Source of the DNA: Tenuifilaceae bacterium CYCD
Lineage (GTDB): Bacteria; Bacteroidota; Bacteroidia; Bacteroidales; Tenuifilaceae
Length of the DNA: 64,000 bases
Direction: 5' to 3'
Assembly: GCA_036322835.1 (NCBI GenBank)
Contig: AP027304.1
Location: 1,984,001-2,048,000 of the forward strand
Positions 51,169 to 62,542 of the stretch are shown here, one piece after another. The first letter of the stretch is position 1. Each line of letters begins with the position of its first letter. The notes beneath the pieces are model-generated. The model was given only the letters and a program-made list of their open reading frames with translations, did not search any database and was not told the origin of the DNA. The translations under genes and the position numbers were made by a program.

Positions 51169-53286
51169 ATGAGCAGGGATTTAAAATTTACTCGTAACAT
51201 CGGGATTATGGCACACATCGACGCCGGTAAAACTACAACTACCGAGCGTATCCTGTTTTATACTGGCAAAAGCCATAAAATAGGTGAAGTACACGATGGT
51301 GCAGCAACAATGGACTGGATGGTTCAGGAGCAGGAGAGAGGTATTACCATTACTTCGGCTGCTACTACAACTTTCTGGAAGTATAATAATCAGCAATTCC
51401 AAATTAACATCATTGATACCCCAGGCCACGTGGATTTTACCGTTGAGGTAGAACGTTCGCTACGTGTTTTGGATGGTACTGTTGCTACATTCTGTGCTGT
51501 AGGTGGTGTTGAGCCACAAAGTGAGACCGTTTGGCGTCAAGCTGACAAGTACAGAGTGCCCAAAATTGCCTTTGTAAACAAGATGGACCGCGTTGGTGCG
51601 GATTATCTTTCTGTAGTTAGTCAAATCCAAGAGAAATTAGGCGCTAACCCAGTTCCAATTCAGTTACCTATTGGTGCTGAGGATACATTCATTGGAGTTG
51701 TTGACCTAATTGAGAATAAGGCTGTTGTTTGGTTTGACGATCCACAAACAAAAACTGTAAATTATCGTTTAGAGGATGTTCCTGCCAACATGAAGGATGA
51801 GGTTGAAGAGTGGCGTGGAAAACTTATCGAGGCTGTTGCTTCGTATAACGATGATTTAATGGAGCGTTTCTTTGAGGATCCAGATTCTATAACCAAAGAG
51901 GAAATGATTGAAACCATTCGCAAGGCTACTATCGATATGTCTATCGTACCAGTTCTTTGCGGTGCTTCATTCAAGAACAAAGGTGTTCAACGGTTGCTCG
52001 ATGCAATTGTTGCTTTCCTTCCAAGTCCTCTTGATAAGGGAGAAACCAAAGGAACAAACCCTGATACAGGTGAAGAAATTATTCGTAAGCCATTAATCAC
52101 AGAGCCATTCTGCGGTTTAGCTTTCAAGATTGCTACGGATCCTTTCGTAGGTCGCTTAGCATTTGTGAGAGTTTACTCAGGTAAGGTTGATAGTGGTAGT
52201 TACATCTACAACACACGTACAGGTAAAAAAGAACGTATTAGCCGTCTATACCAAATGCACGCCAATAAGCAAAACCCAATTGAGTTCTGCGAAGCTGGTG
52301 ACATTTGTGCTGTTGTTGGTTTTAAAGATTTACGTACTGGCGATACCATCTGCGATGAGAAGCATCTTATTGCTCTTGAGTCAATGACTTTCCCTGAGCC
52401 TGTAATCGGTTTAGCAATTGAGCCAAAGACTCAGAAAGATCTTGATAAACTAGGTATTGCTTTAGGCAAACTATCTGAGGAAGATCCAACTTTCCGTGTT
52501 AAAACCGATCCAGATAGTGGTCAAACTGTAATCAACGGTATGGGTGAACTTCACCTTGAGATTATTGTTGACCGCCTTCGTCGTGAGTTTAACGTGGATA
52601 TCAACCAAGGAGCACCTCAGGTTGCATACAAAGAAACTATTACAAAAACTGTATCTCACCGCGAAGTATTCAAGAAACAATCTGGAGGTCGTGGTAAATT
52701 TGCTGACATCATTTTCGAAATTGGCCCAGCCGATGACGGTGTTGTTGGATTACAGTTTGTTGATGAGGTAAAAGGTGGAAATATTCCACGCGAGTTCATC
52801 CCTTCAGTACAAAAAGGTTTCGATACCGCTATGAACAATGGAGTTCTGGCTGGTTTCCAAGTTCCTAGTATGAAGGTTGTTCTTAAGGATGGTTCTTTCC
52901 ATGCAGTTGACTCCGATTCTCTATCATTTGAGATTGCTGCTCGCTACGGTTTCCGTGCTGCTGCTCCAAAAGCATTTCCAGTTCTACTTGAGCCTATCAT
53001 GAGTGTTGAGGTAGTGACTCCAGAGGAGTATATGGGTGATGTTATTGGTGACCTAAACAAACGTCGTGGTCAAATTGCTGGTATGGAATCAAAAGGAGTT
53101 GCTAGGGTTATTAAAGCCAAAGTACCTCTTTCAGAACAGTTCGGTTATGTTACAGTTCTAAGAACTTTATCTTCCGGACGTGCTACATCTACAATGGAAT
53201 TCTCTCACTACGCTGAGGTTCCCGCTAATATCGCAAAAGAGATAGTGGAAAAATCACGTGGTAAGGAAGTAAAGGAGATTGAATAA
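51169..53286 (+). CDS. fusA: Elongation factor G
   Basis: A 705-residue canonical EF-G. The G domain has [13 protein letters not shown] (P-loop), D-T-P-G-H-V-D-F with the catalytic His, and N-K-M-D. Domains II to V are complete, ending in a Glu/Lys-rich tail. It drives translocation with GTP hydrolysis. rpsJ follows after 21 bases with no tuf in between. Compare the paralog at 47532-49688, which lacks the His. Confidence 0.98.
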   Translation: MSRDLKFTRNIGIMAHIDAGKTTTTERILFYTGKSHKIGEVHDGAATMDWMVQEQERGITITSAATTTFWKYNNQQFQINIIDTPGHVDFTVEVERSLRVLDGTVATFCAVGGVEPQSETVWRQADKYRVPKIAFVNKMDRVGADYLSVVSQIQEKLGANPVPIQLPIGAEDTFIGVVDLIENKAVVWFDDPQTKTVNYRLEDVPANMKDEVEEWRGKLIEAVASYNDDLMERFFEDPDSITKEEMIETIRKATIDMSIVPVLCGASFKNKGVQRLLDAIVAFLPSPLDKGETKGTNPDTGEEIIRKPLITEPFCGLAFKIATDPFVGRLAFVRVYSGKVDSGSYIYNTRTGKKERISRLYQMHANKQNPIEFCEAGDICAVVGFKDLRTGDTICDEKHLIALESMTFPEPVIGLAIEPKTQKDLDKLGIALGKLSEEDPTFRVKTDPDSGQTVINGMGELHLEIIVDRLRREFNVDINQGAPQVAYKETITKTVSHREVFKKQSGGRGKFADIIFEIGPADDGVVGLQFVDEVKGGNIPREFIPSVQKGFDTAMNNGVLAGFQVPSMKVVLKDGSFHAVDSDSLSFEIAARYGFRAAAPKAFPVLLEPIMSVEVVTPEEYMGDVIGDLNKRRGQIAGMESKGVARVIKAKVPLSEQFGYVTVLRTLSSGRATSTMEFSHYAEVPANIAKEIVEKSRGKEVKEIE

Positions 53287-53307
53287 TTACTTTTACTAAT
53301 ATGTACA

Positions 53308-53613
53308 ATGAGCCAGAAAATTAGAATTAAACTCAAATCGTACGACCACAACCTGGTAGATAAATCGGCCGAAAAAATCGTGAAAACGGTTAAGGCTACA
53401 GGCGCTGTGGTGAGCGGCCCTATTCCGCTTCCAACGCACAAGCGGATTTTTACGGTGAACCGTTCAACTTTCGTGAACAAAAAATCGAGGGAGCAATTTG
53501 AGCTTTGCTCCTATAAGCGTTTGCTCGACATCTACAGCTCCACCCCGAAGACCATCGATGCTCTTATGAAGTTAGAACTTCCAAGTGGAGTCGAAGTAGA
53601 AATTAAAGTATGA
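53308..53613 (+). CDS. rpsJ: 30S ribosomal protein S10
   Basis: A 101-residue uS10, which also acts with NusB in antitermination. The block [18 protein letters not shown] is typical, as is L-P-S-G-V-E-V near the end. It begins the S10 part of the operon directly after fusA. Confidence 0.98.
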   Translation: MSQKIRIKLKSYDHNLVDKSAEKIVKTVKATGAVVSGPIPLPTHKRIFTVNRSTFVNKKSREQFELCSYKRLLDIYSSTPKTIDALMKLELPSGVEVEIKV

Positions 53614-53638
53614 GTGTGAATTGTAAATTGTAAAGACA

Positions 53639-54259
53639 ATGCCACAAGGATTAATTGGACGTAAAATCGGAATGACTTCCGTATTCGGTGAGGATGGAAA
53701 AAATATCCCCTGCACCGTAATTGAGGCTGGTCCTTGCGTTGTCACTCAGGTGAAGAATGCAGATAACGATGGTTACACTGCTATTCAACTTGCCTTTGAT
53801 GACAAAAAGGAGAAACATACCAGCAGACCTATGTTAGGTCATTTTCAGAAAGCAAACACCACTCCTAAACGCAAAGTTGTTGAGTTTAGAGATTGGGATG
53901 GTGCCAACCAGTTAGGTGATGTATTAACTGTTGACTTGTTTAACGAAGACCGTTGGGTTGATATTACCGGTATCACAAAGGGTAAAGGATTCCAAGGTGT
54001 AGTTAAACGTCACGGTTTCGGTGGTGTGGGTGGTCAAACCCACGGTCAACACAACCGTCAGCGTCACCCAGGTTCTATGGGTGCTTCATCGTTCCCATCA
54101 CGCGTTTTCCCGGGGAAAAGGCTAGCCGGTCGTACCGGTGGCGATAGGGTGAAAATTATCAACCTACGCGTTCTCAAAGTTATTCCTGAGAGCAACCTTC
54201 TCCTTGTAAAAGGTTCCATTCCAGGTGCAAAAGGTTCTTACTTAATTATTGAGAAATAA
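53639..54259 (+). CDS. rplC: 50S ribosomal protein L3
   Basis: A 206-residue uL3. It starts [13 protein letters not shown] and has the loop that reaches the peptidyl-transferase centre, [19 protein letters not shown], followed by H-P-G-S-M-G. Its stop shares one base with the rplD start. Confidence 0.98.
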   Translation: MPQGLIGRKIGMTSVFGEDGKNIPCTVIEAGPCVVTQVKNADNDGYTAIQLAFDDKKEKHTSRPMLGHFQKANTTPKRKVVEFRDWDGANQLGDVLTVDLFNEDRWVDITGITKGKGFQGVVKRHGFGGVGGQTHGQHNRQRHPGSMGASSFPSRVFPGKRLAGRTGGDRVKIINLRVLKVIPESNLLLVKGSIPGAKGSYLIIEK

Positions 54260-54891
54260 TGGAAATTAAAGTACTTAATATATCAGGACAGGAAACCGGG
54301 AGAATGATCCAACTCGATGATGCTATTTTCACCATTGAGCCTAACGATCACGCTATCTATCTTGACGTAAAGCAAATTCTTGCTAACGGACGTCAAGGAA
54401 CCCACAAGGCAAAGCAACGTAACGAGGTTTCCGGAAGCACTCGCAAGTTAAAAAAACAAAAAGGTACAGGTACTGCTCGTGCTGGTAGTATTAAATCGCC
54501 ACTATTCCGTGGAGGTGGACGCGTATTTGGACCAGTACCTCGCGATTATAGCTTTAAACTTAATAAAAAGGTTAAACAGCTTGCTCGTAAGAGTGCTTTA
54601 GCATACAAGGCGAAAGATAATGCAATTTTTGTTGTTGAAGACTTCAACTTTGAGGCTCCAAAGACAAAACAGTTCGTATCTATTTGCACTAATTTGAAAG
54701 TTGCTGATAAAAAAACACTTTTTGTGTTGGGTGATGTAAATAAAAATATATCTTTGTCATCCAGAAATTTACAGCACTGTAAAGTTGTAAATGCTTCATC
54801 TATAAATACTTATGAAGTATTAAATGCAAAAGCATTAGTGCTTTCAGAGAGTTCAGTAGATGTTCTCAATAAAATGTTTAAAGTTTCTTAA
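54259..54891 (+). CDS. rplD: 50S ribosomal protein L4
   Basis: A 210-residue uL4. The exit-tunnel loop region is [20 protein letters not shown], followed by G-G-G-R-V-F-G-P. In E. coli L4 represses its own operon; no matching leader was recognised here. The last third is noticeably AT-rich. It overlaps rplC by one base. Confidence 0.97.
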   Translation: MEIKVLNISGQETGRMIQLDDAIFTIEPNDHAIYLDVKQILANGRQGTHKAKQRNEVSGSTRKLKKQKGTGTARAGSIKSPLFRGGGRVFGPVPRDYSFKLNKKVKQLARKSALAYKAKDNAIFVVEDFNFEAPKTKQFVSICTNLKVADKKTLFVLGDVNKNISLSSRNLQHCKVVNASSINTYEVLNAKALVLSESSVDVLNKMFKVS

Positions 54892-54899
54892 TTAGACGA

Positions 54900-55193
54900 A
54901 TGATGGACATACTGATTAGACCAATTGTAACTGAGAAGATGGAGCGCTTAACCAACAAAGTAAGCCAATATGGCTTTATTGTTGATAAGAAAGCGAATAA
55001 GTTACAGATAAAGAGAGCCATTGAGGATTTATACGGTGTTACCGTAGACTCAGTGAATACTATACGTTACGCAGGCAAACTTAAAACCCGCTACACCAAG
55101 GCTGGTTATCTAGTAGGCCACACTAATAGTTTTAAGAAGGCTATTGTAACGTTGAAGAATGGAGAGAAAATTGATTTTTATAGCAACATCTAA
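54900..55193 (+). CDS. rplW: 50S ribosomal protein L23
   Basis: A 97-residue uL23 at the tunnel exit, a docking site for trigger factor and SRP. Typical blocks are I-R-P-I-V-T-E-K-M and [11 protein letters not shown], then [10 protein letters not shown]. Two adjacent ATGs (54900, 54903) are possible starts. Confidence 0.97.
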   Translation: MMDILIRPIVTEKMERLTNKVSQYGFIVDKKANKLQIKRAIEDLYGVTVDSVNTIRYAGKLKTRYTKAGYLVGHTNSFKKAIVTLKNGEKIDFYSNI

Positions 55194-55198
55194 ACAAA

Positions 55199-56023
55199 AT
55201 GGCTGTACGGAAACTAAAACCTGTTACACCAGGACAGAGACACAAAATTATAGGCACGTTCGATGAGATTACTGCATCGAAGCCTGAAAAATCGTTGCTA
55301 CGCCCCCTGAAAAAAACTGGTGGTAGAAATAACCAGGGGAAAATGACCATGCGATATATAGGGGGTGGTCATAAGCGCCGATACAGATTGATCGACTTTA
55401 CACGCGAACGCGAGGGCGTTGCTGCCGTGGTGAAAACCGTTGAGTACGATCCAAACCGTACCGCACGTATTGCATTAGTTGAGTATACAGATGGCGAAAA
55501 ACGCTACATTGTTGCTCCTAGTGGATTACAGGTTGGTCAAACTATCATGTCGGGAAGAGGAGTTGCTCCGGAGCTTGGAAACACTCTTTACTTGGCAGAA
55601 ATTCCACTTGGTACATTAATTCATAACATCGAATTATATCCAGGAAGAGGCGCTTGCATGGCAAGAAGTGCTGGTTCTTATGCACAGCTTCTTGCACGTG
55701 AAGGTAAGTATGCAATTATTAAACTTCCTAGCGGTGAGACCCGTATGGTGCTAACCGAGTGCAAAGCTACAATTGGTAGCGTATCGAACAGTGACCACGC
55801 TTTGGAGAAATCTGGTAAAGCTGGACGTTCTCGTTGGTTAGGTCGTCGTCCTCGCAACAGGGGTGTTGCAATGAACCCTGTAGATCACCCAATGGGTGGT
55901 GGTGAAGGACGTGCTTCGGGAGGTCATCCACGCTCACGCAAAGGTATTCCTGCTAAGGGCTATAAGACACGCTCTAAGAAGAATCCTAGCAATAAGTTAA
56001 TTATAGAACGCAGGAAAAAGTAA
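55199..56023 (+). CDS. rplB: 50S ribosomal protein L2
   Basis: A 274-residue uL2, a core protein near the peptidyl-transferase centre. It has [13 protein letters not shown] and the conserved C-terminal loop [13 protein letters not shown], where the position after H-P is Met rather than the more common His. It starts five bases after rplW. Confidence 0.98.
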   Translation: MAVRKLKPVTPGQRHKIIGTFDEITASKPEKSLLRPLKKTGGRNNQGKMTMRYIGGGHKRRYRLIDFTREREGVAAVVKTVEYDPNRTARIALVEYTDGEKRYIVAPSGLQVGQTIMSGRGVAPELGNTLYLAEIPLGTLIHNIELYPGRGACMARSAGSYAQLLAREGKYAIIKLPSGETRMVLTECKATIGSVSNSDHALEKSGKAGRSRWLGRRPRNRGVAMNPVDHPMGGGEGRASGGHPRSRKGIPAKGYKTRSKKNPSNKLIIERRKK

Positions 56024-56041
56024 TCAGTAAAAATTGAATGT

Positions 56042-56311
56042 ATGAGTAGGTCACTTAAAAAAGGTCCCTTCATCGAATATAAGTTAGATCAGCGTATCAG
56101 TGCTATGAATGAATCTAACAAAAAGGCTGTCGTTAAGACTTGGTCTAGAAGTTCGATGATTTCTCCCGACTTTGTTGGACACACCATAGCAGTTCACAAC
56201 GGGAATAAGTTCATTCCTGTGTACGTTACCGAGAACATGGTTGGTCATAAACTTGGAGAATTTGCTCCAACCCGCACATTCCGTGGTCATGCAGGTAATA
56301 AGAAAAAGTAA
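56042..56311 (+). CDS. rpsS: 30S ribosomal protein S19
   Basis: An 89-residue uS19 of the 30S head. It begins [11 protein letters not shown] and contains W-S-R-S-S-M-I and the C-terminal [14 protein letters not shown] block. Standard length. Confidence 0.98.
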   Translation: MSRSLKKGPFIEYKLDQRISAMNESNKKAVVKTWSRSSMISPDFVGHTIAVHNGNKFIPVYVTENMVGHKLGEFAPTRTFRGHAGNKKK

Positions 56312-56336
56312 GTGAATTGATTAAAGAAACTAAGCA

Positions 56337-56750
56337 ATGGGTGCAAGAAAACATACAATGGCCAATAGGCTAAAGGAGGAGAAAAAGAAGAAAGCAATTG
56401 CGATTTTACGCAATAGCCCATCATCTCCACGTAAAATGCGCTTGGTAGTAGACCTGGTACGCGGTAAAGATGTAAATACAGCCCTTAACATTCTTAAGTT
56501 CAACGGTAAAGACGCTGCTGAGGATGTACATAAACTTTTACTCTCTGCTATTGCAAACTGGAAAGCTAAAAACGAGAATACTCGTATTGAGGATGCTAAC
56601 CTTTTTGTAAAAGAGATTTTTGTTGATCAGGGCAGAACTCTTAAACGTATTCGCACCGCTCCTCAGGGACGCGCGCATCGTATTCGTAAACGTTCAAATC
56701 ACGTAACAGTGATTGTTGATAGTGCAGTTAATAACGACACAAATAATTAG
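56337..56750 (+). CDS. rplV: 50S ribosomal protein L22
   Basis: A 137-residue uL22 lining the exit tunnel. The family core S-P-R-K-M-R-L-V-V-D-L-V-R-G-K and the tunnel hairpin R-T-L-K-R-I-R-T-A-P-Q-G-R-A-H-R-I-R-K-R are present. The N-terminal extension M-G-A-R-K is typical for the phylum. Confidence 0.97.
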   Translation: MGARKHTMANRLKEEKKKKAIAILRNSPSSPRKMRLVVDLVRGKDVNTALNILKFNGKDAAEDVHKLLLSAIANWKAKNENTRIEDANLFVKEIFVDQGRTLKRIRTAPQGRAHRIRKRSNHVTVIVDSAVNNDTNN

Positions 56751-56757
56751 CAGTTAA

Positions 56758-57492
56758 ATGGGAAATAAAGTTAATCCAATAGGAAACAGACTTGGAATCA
56801 TCAGAGGATGGGATTCCAACTGGTACGGGGGTAACAAATACGCTCAGAAACTAGTTGAAGACACAAAAATTCGTGATTACTTAAACGAAAGGCTTTCGAA
56901 GGCTAGTCTCGCTAAAATCGTAATAGAGCGTACCCTAAAGCTAATTACTGTTACAATTCATACTGCACGTCCTGGTATTATCATTGGTAAAGGTGGCCAG
57001 GAAGTTGATAAACTCAAAGAGGAATTGCGTAAGATCACCAACAAGGAGGTTCAAATCAATATCTTTGAGGTTAAGCGTCCAGAAATTGATGCGGTTATTG
57101 TTGGCAACAACATAGCTCGCCAGTTAGAGGGACGTATATCGTACCGCAGGGCAATTAAGACTGCTATAGCTTCTACCATTAGAATGGGTGCAGAGGGTAT
57201 TAAAGTTCAGATTTCTGGTCGTTTGGGTGGTGCCGAAATGGCTCGCTCCGAAACTTACAAAGAAGGAAGAATTCCTCTACATACATTTCGTGCCGATATC
57301 GACTATGCACTAGCTGAGGCTCATACCAAGGTTGGTTTAATTGGTATCAAGGTATGGATATGCAATGGATTAGTATACGGCAAGCGTGACTTATCTCCAA
57401 ATGTTGGTAATAGTGCTGCTGCATCAGCTGCGGCACCAGGCAATCAACCTGCAGGACGTCAGCGCGGCGGTGCACGTAAAAAAAGAAAATAG
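56758..57492 (+). CDS. rpsC: 30S ribosomal protein S3
   Basis: A 244-residue uS3 with an N-terminal KH domain ([15 protein letters not shown]) and the C-terminal [13 protein letters not shown] block at the mRNA entry. The last 25 residues are an Ala/Gly/Arg-rich tail ending in K-K-R-K, longer than in E. coli. Confidence 0.98.
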   Translation: MGNKVNPIGNRLGIIRGWDSNWYGGNKYAQKLVEDTKIRDYLNERLSKASLAKIVIERTLKLITVTIHTARPGIIIGKGGQEVDKLKEELRKITNKEVQINIFEVKRPEIDAVIVGNNIARQLEGRISYRRAIKTAIASTIRMGAEGIKVQISGRLGGAEMARSETYKEGRIPLHTFRADIDYALAEAHTKVGLIGIKVWICNGLVYGKRDLSPNVGNSAAASAAAPGNQPAGRQRGGARKKRK

Positions 57493-57517
57493 TTTAAAGA
57501 ATTAAAGCATTTTCGAA

Positions 57518-57946
57518 ATGTTACAGCCAAAGAAAACAAAATTCAGAAGGGCGCAAAAGGGTCGTATGAAAGGGAATGCCCAACGCGGTAGTCAACTTGC
57601 ATTTGGCTCTTTTGGAATCAAGGCGATGGAATCGTACTGGATTACCAGTCGTCAGATAGAGGCTGCCCGTCAGGCCGTGACCCGTTATATGAAACGTGAA
57701 GGTCAAATTTGGATCCGTATATTCCCCGATAAACCTATAACCAAGAAACCCGCCGAGGTTCGTATGGGTAAAGGTAAAGGTGCTCCCGAGGGATTTGTTG
57801 CTCCTGTTACTCCAGGCCGCATACTATTTGAGTGCGACGGTGTACCTTATGAAGTAGCCAAGGAGGCACTGCGCCTAGCAGCTCAGAAACTCCCAATCAC
57901 TACTAAGTTCATTGTTCGTAACGATTTTGAAGAAACTACAAACTAA
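57518..57946 (+). CDS. rplP: 50S ribosomal protein L16
   Basis: A 142-residue uL16 near the A site. It begins [16 protein letters not shown] and has the [13 protein letters not shown] loop. Standard length. Confidence 0.98.
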   Translation: MLQPKKTKFRRAQKGRMKGNAQRGSQLAFGSFGIKAMESYWITSRQIEAARQAVTRYMKREGQIWIRIFPDKPITKKPAEVRMGKGKGAPEGFVAPVTPGRILFECDGVPYEVAKEALRLAAQKLPITTKFIVRNDFEETTN

Positions 57947-57952
57947 CGAGCC

Positions 57953-58153
57953 ATGAAAACTTCAGAAATAAGAGAACTGACAATAAAAGAGATTGAGGAG
58001 CGTATTGAGACTGAGAAAACTCAGCTACTTAAGCTAAGGTTAAACCATAGCATTTCGCCTCTGGACAATCCAATGAAAATTACAGAGACTCGCAGGAATA
58101 TCGCAAGGCTAAAAACTATCTTGCGCCAGCGTAATCTCAATCAGAATAAGTAA
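57953..58153 (+). CDS. rpmC: 50S ribosomal protein L29
   Basis: A 66-residue uL29, two helices: M-K-T-S-E-I-R-E-L-T, then L-K-L-R-L-N-H-S and E-T-R-R-N-I-A-R-L-K-T-I-L-R-Q-R. It lies beside L23 at the tunnel exit. Confidence 0.97.
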   Translation: MKTSEIRELTIKEIEERIETEKTQLLKLRLNHSISPLDNPMKITETRRNIARLKTILRQRNLNQNK

Positions 58154-58165
58154 CGCTATAAGGCT

Positions 58166-58429
58166 ATGGAAGAAGTAACAAGAAATTTACGTAAAGAGAG
58201 AATAGGAGTTGTTGTTAGCAGCAAAATGGATAAATCCATCGTGGTAGCTGTTAAACGTAAAGTTAAACATCCTATTTACGGTAAGTTCGTGAACAAAACC
58301 ACCAAGCTGTACGCACATGACGAGAACAATACATGCGGTGTTGGTGATGTGGTTAAAATTCAGGAAACCCGTCCATTGAGCAAGCTGAAACGCTGGAGAT
58401 TAGTAGAAATCATTGAAAAAGCTAAGTAA
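58166..58429 (+). CDS. rpsQ: 30S ribosomal protein S17
   Basis: An 87-residue uS17 with an OB fold. It has [16 protein letters not shown] and the E-T-R-P-L-S-K-x-K-R-W block. It ends two bases before rplN. Confidence 0.97.
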   Translation: MEEVTRNLRKERIGVVVSSKMDKSIVVAVKRKVKHPIYGKFVNKTTKLYAHDENNTCGVGDVVKIQETRPLSKLKRWRLVEIIEKAK

Positions 58430-58431
58430 CC

Positions 58432-58797
58432 ATGATACAGCAGGAAAGTCGTTTATTAGTTGCCGATAATAGCGGAGCAAAAGAAGTACTCTGCATCAGG
58501 GTACTAGGTGGAACCGCAAAGCGTTATGCACGTATTGGCGATAAAATCGTTGTTGCCGTGAAAAGCGCTATACCTAGCGGAGAAGTAAAAAAAGGTACAG
58601 TATCAAAGGCTGTTGTTGTTCGTACCAAGAAAGAAATTCGTCGTCCAGATGGTTCGTACATCCGTTTCGATGATAACGCTTGTGTACTTCTAAACAATCA
58701 GGACGAAATTCGTGGTACTCGTATTTTTGGCCCTGTAGCCAGGGAGTTACGTGATAACTACATGAAAATCGTCTCATTAGCACCTGAGGTGTTATAA
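58432..58797 (+). CDS. rplN: 50S ribosomal protein L14
   Basis: A 121-residue uL14. It begins [17 protein letters not shown] and ends V-S-L-A-P-E-V-L, both as in the family. It binds near the factor site and contacts silencing factor RsfS in other bacteria. Confidence 0.98.
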   Translation: MIQQESRLLVADNSGAKEVLCIRVLGGTAKRYARIGDKIVVAVKSAIPSGEVKKGTVSKAVVVRTKKEIRRPDGSYIRFDDNACVLLNNQDEIRGTRIFGPVARELRDNYMKIVSLAPEVL

Positions 58798-58815
58798 TCC
58801 GATAATCAAATTACT

Positions 58816-59136
58816 ATGAGCAAGTTACATATTAAGAAAGGGGATTTGGTTTACGTCATCTCTGGCGAATCGAAAGGCCAGCAGGGCAAGGTGCTAAGCG
58901 TTTTGGTAAGTAAAGAGCGCGCCTTGGTTGAAGGTGTAAATATGGTATCGAAACACACCAAACCTAATTCCAAGCACCCTCAGGGAGGCATTATTAAGAA
59001 AGAAGCCCCCATTCATATTTCGAACCTAATGTTAATTGATCCCACTACCGGTAAGCCTTCTCGTATTGGTCGTAAACTAAACGATAAAGGAAAGCTAGTG
59101 AGATTCTCTAAAAAATCAGGAGAGGAGATTAAGTAA
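58816..59136 (+). CDS. rplX: 50S ribosomal protein L24
   Basis: A 106-residue uL24 with a KOW motif ([20 protein letters not shown]). It helps start 50S assembly. Its stop shares one base with the rplE start. Confidence 0.97.
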   Translation: MSKLHIKKGDLVYVISGESKGQQGKVLSVLVSKERALVEGVNMVSKHTKPNSKHPQGGIIKKEAPIHISNLMLIDPTTGKPSRIGRKLNDKGKLVRFSKKSGEEIK

Positions 59137-59693
59137 TGGAATACGTACCTACCCTCAAGAAAAAGTACAAAGAGGAAATTGTACCAGCCCTTATGAAGGA
59201 GTTTGGATACAAGAGCATCATGCAGGTTCCTCGTTTGGAAAAAATAGTCATAAATCAGGGCGTTGGACAAGCTGTAGCCGATAAGAAAATTATTGAGGCT
59301 GCTCAAACTGATTTGACCATGATAACAGGTCAAAAGGCTATACAAACCATGTCCCGTAAGGATATTTCTAACTTCAAATTACGTAAGAATGTTCCTATTG
59401 GACTAAAGGTAACCCTCCGCCGTGAAAGAATGTATGAATTCTTAGAGCGATTAATTAATGTATCGCTTCCTCGAATTCGCGACTTTAAGGGGATTAACGA
59501 TAAGCTCGATGGCCGTGGTAATTACACCTTAGGCGTTCAGGAGCAAATCATTTTCCCTGAAATTGATATCGATAAAATTAACCGTATTCTCGGAATGGAA
59601 ATTACCTTTGTAACAACCACCGAGAACGATGAAGAAGCTTACGCTCTTCTCCGTGAATTCGGTTTACCCTTTAAAAATGCTAAAAAGAACTAG
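59136..59693 (+). CDS. rplE: 50S ribosomal protein L5
   Basis: A 185-residue uL5 that binds 5S rRNA. Typical blocks are [29 protein letters not shown] and [16 protein letters not shown]. Standard length. Confidence 0.98.
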   Translation: MEYVPTLKKKYKEEIVPALMKEFGYKSIMQVPRLEKIVINQGVGQAVADKKIIEAAQTDLTMITGQKAIQTMSRKDISNFKLRKNVPIGLKVTLRRERMYEFLERLINVSLPRIRDFKGINDKLDGRGNYTLGVQEQIIFPEIDIDKINRILGMEITFVTTTENDEEAYALLREFGLPFKNAKKN

Positions 59694-59696
59694 TGT

Positions 59697-59966
59697 ATGG
59701 CAAAAGAGTCAATGAAAGCGCGTGAAGTTAGACGTGCTAAACTAGTAGAGAAATATGCCGAGAAACGTGCTAAGCTAAAAGCTGAGGGCGACTCTGTAGG
59801 GTTACAAAAATTACCCCGCAATTCGAATCCTATCCGTTTGCATAACCGTTGTATGCTAACTGGCAGACCACGTGGTTATATGCGTCAATTTGGAATCAGC
59901 AGGATTACATTCAGAGAAATGGCATCGAACGGTTTGATTCCCGGTGTTAAAAAAGCTAGTTGGTAA
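59697..59966 (+). CDS. rpsN: 30S ribosomal protein S14 (long, zinc-free form)
   Basis: An 89-residue uS14. The C-terminal block [19 protein letters not shown] is present, but the two C-x-x-C pairs of the zinc form are absent, so this is the longer C-minus type that does not need zinc. Confidence 0.97.
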   Translation: MAKESMKAREVRRAKLVEKYAEKRAKLKAEGDSVGLQKLPRNSNPIRLHNRCMLTGRPRGYMRQFGISRITFREMASNGLIPGVKKASW

Positions 59967-59991
59967 AAAACAATAATAATTCAATTAAGCA

Positions 59992-60390
59992 ATGATTACC
60001 GACCCAATTGCAGATTACTTAACCCGAATTCGTAATGCCGTGATGGCAGGTCATAGGGTAGTTGAAATTCCATCTTCAAGAATGAAGATGGATATTACCC
60101 GTATATTATTCGATAAAGGGTACATCCTTAACTATAAGTTAGAGGAAGACGAAAAACAGGGGATGATTAAGATCGCTCTTAAGTATCATCCTGAAACTAA
60201 GAAAAATGCGATCAAGCACATTGAGCGCATCAGTAAACCAGGTTTACGTAGATACTGCGGTTCAACAGAACTACCACGCGTATTGAATGGCCTTGGTGTT
60301 GCAATCATCAGCACATCGCACGGCGTAATGACCGACAAGGAAGCTCGTGTAAAGAATGTTGGTGGTGAAGTTATTTGCTATGTTTACTAA
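59992..60390 (+). CDS. rpsH: 30S ribosomal protein S8
   Basis: A 132-residue uS8. It begins [13 protein letters not shown] and ends with the [13 protein letters not shown] block. In E. coli S8 represses the spc operon. Confidence 0.98.
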   Translation: MITDPIADYLTRIRNAVMAGHRVVEIPSSRMKMDITRILFDKGYILNYKLEEDEKQGMIKIALKYHPETKKNAIKHIERISKPGLRRYCGSTELPRVLNGLGVAIISTSHGVMTDKEARVKNVGGEVICYVY

Positions 60391-60411
60391 TTCTTAAATA
60401 AATTAAATTCA

Positions 60412-60966
60412 ATGTCTAGGATCGGAAAAAAACCTGTAAACTTACCACAGGGTGTAAGCGTTAAAGTTAGCGCCGATAACGTGGTAAGCGTGAAAGGCCC
60501 TCTGGGTGAGTTGTCCCAGAAAGTTGACCCGGACATCACCGTCAACGTAGAGGGAAACGAAGTTGTTCTCACCAGACCAACTGATCAGAAACGTCACCGC
60601 TCCATGCATGGTTTATACCGTGCGCTTATCAACAATATGGTAGTAGGTGTTTCAACTGGTTGGGAGATACAGCAGGAGTTGATTGGTGTTGGGTATAAGG
60701 CCGAAGCTAAAGGTCAAGTGCTTGAGTTAAGCCTTGGCTTCTCACACGACATTCACTTCCTGTTACCAAAGGAGATTAAGGTTGAAACTAAAACCGAACG
60801 TAAAGGTAACCCTACAATATTCCTAAAAAGCATCGACAAGCAGCTTTTAGGTCAAGTAGCGGCAAAACTCCGTTCGATTAGAAAACCAGAGCCTTACAAA
60901 GGTAAAGGTGTTAGATTTGTTGGCGAAGTTGTTCGTAAGAAGGCTGGTAAATCGGCTAGTGTATAA
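60412..60966 (+). CDS. rplF: 50S ribosomal protein L6
   Basis: A 184-residue uL6, two similar domains near the sarcin-ricin loop. It begins M-S-R-I-G-K-K-P-V and has the C-terminal P-E-P-Y-K-G-K-G-V-R-F block. Standard length. Confidence 0.98.
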   Translation: MSRIGKKPVNLPQGVSVKVSADNVVSVKGPLGELSQKVDPDITVNVEGNEVVLTRPTDQKRHRSMHGLYRALINNMVVGVSTGWEIQQELIGVGYKAEAKGQVLELSLGFSHDIHFLLPKEIKVETKTERKGNPTIFLKSIDKQLLGQVAAKLRSIRKPEPYKGKGVRFVGEVVRKKAGKSASV

Positions 60967-60985
60967 CCTGTAAAAACTGTTAAAT

Positions 60986-61345
60986 ATGGCTTTAAGTAAA
61001 GTAGAAAGAAGACTCCGCATCAGGAGACGAATTCGCAAGAGAGTTTCGGGCACAGCCCAAAGGCCTCGTCTATCGGTTTTCAGGAGCAATACCAATATAT
61101 ATGCTCAAATTATTGATGATGTTAACGGTGTTACTTTAGCATCAGCATCATCGAGCGTAAAAGAAATTGCCAGCAAAACCAATATAACAAAAACCGAACA
61201 AGCTCGTCTTGTTGGTCAGCTTGCTGCTAAAAATGCTGTTGAAAAAGGAATCACTGAGGTTGTTTTCGACCGTGGAGGTAACCTATATCACGGTAGAGTA
61301 AAAGCTTTAGCTGATGCAGCCAGAGAGGGTGGACTTAAATTCTAA
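60986..61345 (+). CDS. rplR: 50S ribosomal protein L18
   Basis: A 119-residue uL18 that binds 5S rRNA with L5. It has [20 protein letters not shown] and the C-terminal F-D-R-G-G[16 protein letters not shown] block. Confidence 0.98.
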   Translation: MALSKVERRLRIRRRIRKRVSGTAQRPRLSVFRSNTNIYAQIIDDVNGVTLASASSSVKEIASKTNITKTEQARLVGQLAAKNAVEKGITEVVFDRGGNLYHGRVKALADAAREGGLKF

Positions 61346-61350
61346 CGAAG

Positions 61351-61872
61351 ATGTCAACAAATACAAATATACGTAGAGTTAAATCCAGCGACCTTGAGCT
61401 TAAGGACAGGCTGGTTAGCATACAACGCGTAACCAAGGTAACTAAGGGAGGTAGAACATTCAGTTTCTCAGCAATTGTTGTTGTAGGTAATGAAAATGGT
61501 GTTGTTGGTTATGGCCTTGGAAAAGCAAGTGAAGTAACCTCCGCTATATCAAAAGGTATAGAGGATGCGAAGAAGAACCTTGTGAAGGTTCCTGTATTCA
61601 AAGGAACTATTCCTCACGAGCAAGAAGCTAAGTATGGTGGAGCCCAAGTACTTATCAGACCTGCTTCGCACGGTACTGGTGTAAAGGCTGGTGGTGCGAT
61701 GCGCGCCGTACTAGAGAGCGTTGGTGTTACCGACGTGCTTGCAAAATCTAAGGGTTCATCAAACCCTCACAACCTTGTGAAAGCAACTGTTATGGCTTTG
61801 CTTGAGTTACGCGATGCTCACACCATTGCAGAACAACGTGGTGTTAACATGAATAAAGTGTTTAACGGTTAA
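61351..61872 (+). CDS. rpsE: 30S ribosomal protein S5
   Basis: A 173-residue uS5 of the mRNA entry site. It has the double-stranded RNA-binding start [14 protein letters not shown], the G-L-G-K-A-S-E-V loop and R-P-A-S-H-G-T-G-V. It starts five bases after rplR. Confidence 0.98.
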   Translation: MSTNTNIRRVKSSDLELKDRLVSIQRVTKVTKGGRTFSFSAIVVVGNENGVVGYGLGKASEVTSAISKGIEDAKKNLVKVPVFKGTIPHEQEAKYGGAQVLIRPASHGTGVKAGGAMRAVLESVGVTDVLAKSKGSSNPHNLVKATVMALLELRDAHTIAEQRGVNMNKVFNG

Positions 61873-61885
61873 GACTACTATTAAT

Positions 61886-62062
61886 ATGGCAAAGATTAAA
61901 GTAACCCAAATCAAGAGTTTAATTGGACAGTCGGAGCGTCAACGCAGCACGATGCGATCTCTTGGTATCCGTAAAATGCATCAGACCGTAGAAGTTGAGT
62001 CTAATCCTCAAATTCTAGGAATGATTGAGAAGGTAAAACATCTTGTTCGTATTGAACAATAG
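61886..62062 (+). CDS. rpmD: 50S ribosomal protein L30
   Basis: A 58-residue uL30 read directly from the sequence: M-A-K-I-K-V-T-Q-I-K-S, then T-M-R-S-L-G-I-R-K-M-H-Q-T-V-E and a C terminus K-H-L-V-R-I-E-Q. The gene sits in the expected rpsE-rplO gap, 13 bases after rpsE. Short length is normal for the family. Confidence 0.97.
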   Translation: MAKIKVTQIKSLIGQSERQRSTMRSLGIRKMHQTVEVESNPQILGMIEKVKHLVRIEQ

Positions 62063-62091
62063 TTGGCTTAACCCAAATAAAGATTTGAGCT

Positions 62092-62538
62092 ATGAAATTA
62101 AGTAATTTAAAACCCGCTGAAGGATCTACCCATAAGGATAAAAGAATTGGTCGCGGTCCAGGATCTGGCCATGGTGGAACCTCCACAAGAGGTCATAAAG
62201 GAGCACAATCTCGCTCTGGGTATTCCAGAAAGGTAGGCTTCGAGGGTGGACAGATGCCTATTCAGCGTCGTCTTCCAAAATCTGGGTTTAAAAATCCGTT
62301 CCGTACTGAATATAAAGCTATCAATATTGGTGTACTCCAAACCATCGCTGATAAGAATGGTCTTTCAACCATAGATGTTGAAACCTTAATCAACGCTGGT
62401 TATGTTTCCCGCAACGATCTTGTTAAGATTTTGGGTAACGGTACATTAACCGCAAAATTAGAAGTAAAGGCTCACGCCTTCTCTAAGAAAGCAGTTGAAG
62501 CAATTGAAGCAGTAAAAGGAACCGTCGTAAAACTCTAA
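62092..62538 (+). CDS. rplO: 50S ribosomal protein L15
   Basis: A 148-residue uL15. The glycine-rich N-terminal extension R-G-P-G-S-G-H-G-G-T-S-T-R-G-H-K-G and G-Y-S-R-K-V-G-F-E-G-G-Q-M-P-I-Q-R-R-L-P are typical. It ends four bases before secY. Confidence 0.98.
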   Translation: MKLSNLKPAEGSTHKDKRIGRGPGSGHGGTSTRGHKGAQSRSGYSRKVGFEGGQMPIQRRLPKSGFKNPFRTEYKAINIGVLQTIADKNGLSTIDVETLINAGYVSRNDLVKILGNGTLTAKLEVKAHAFSKKAVEAIEAVKGTVVKL

Positions 62539-62542
62539 GTTA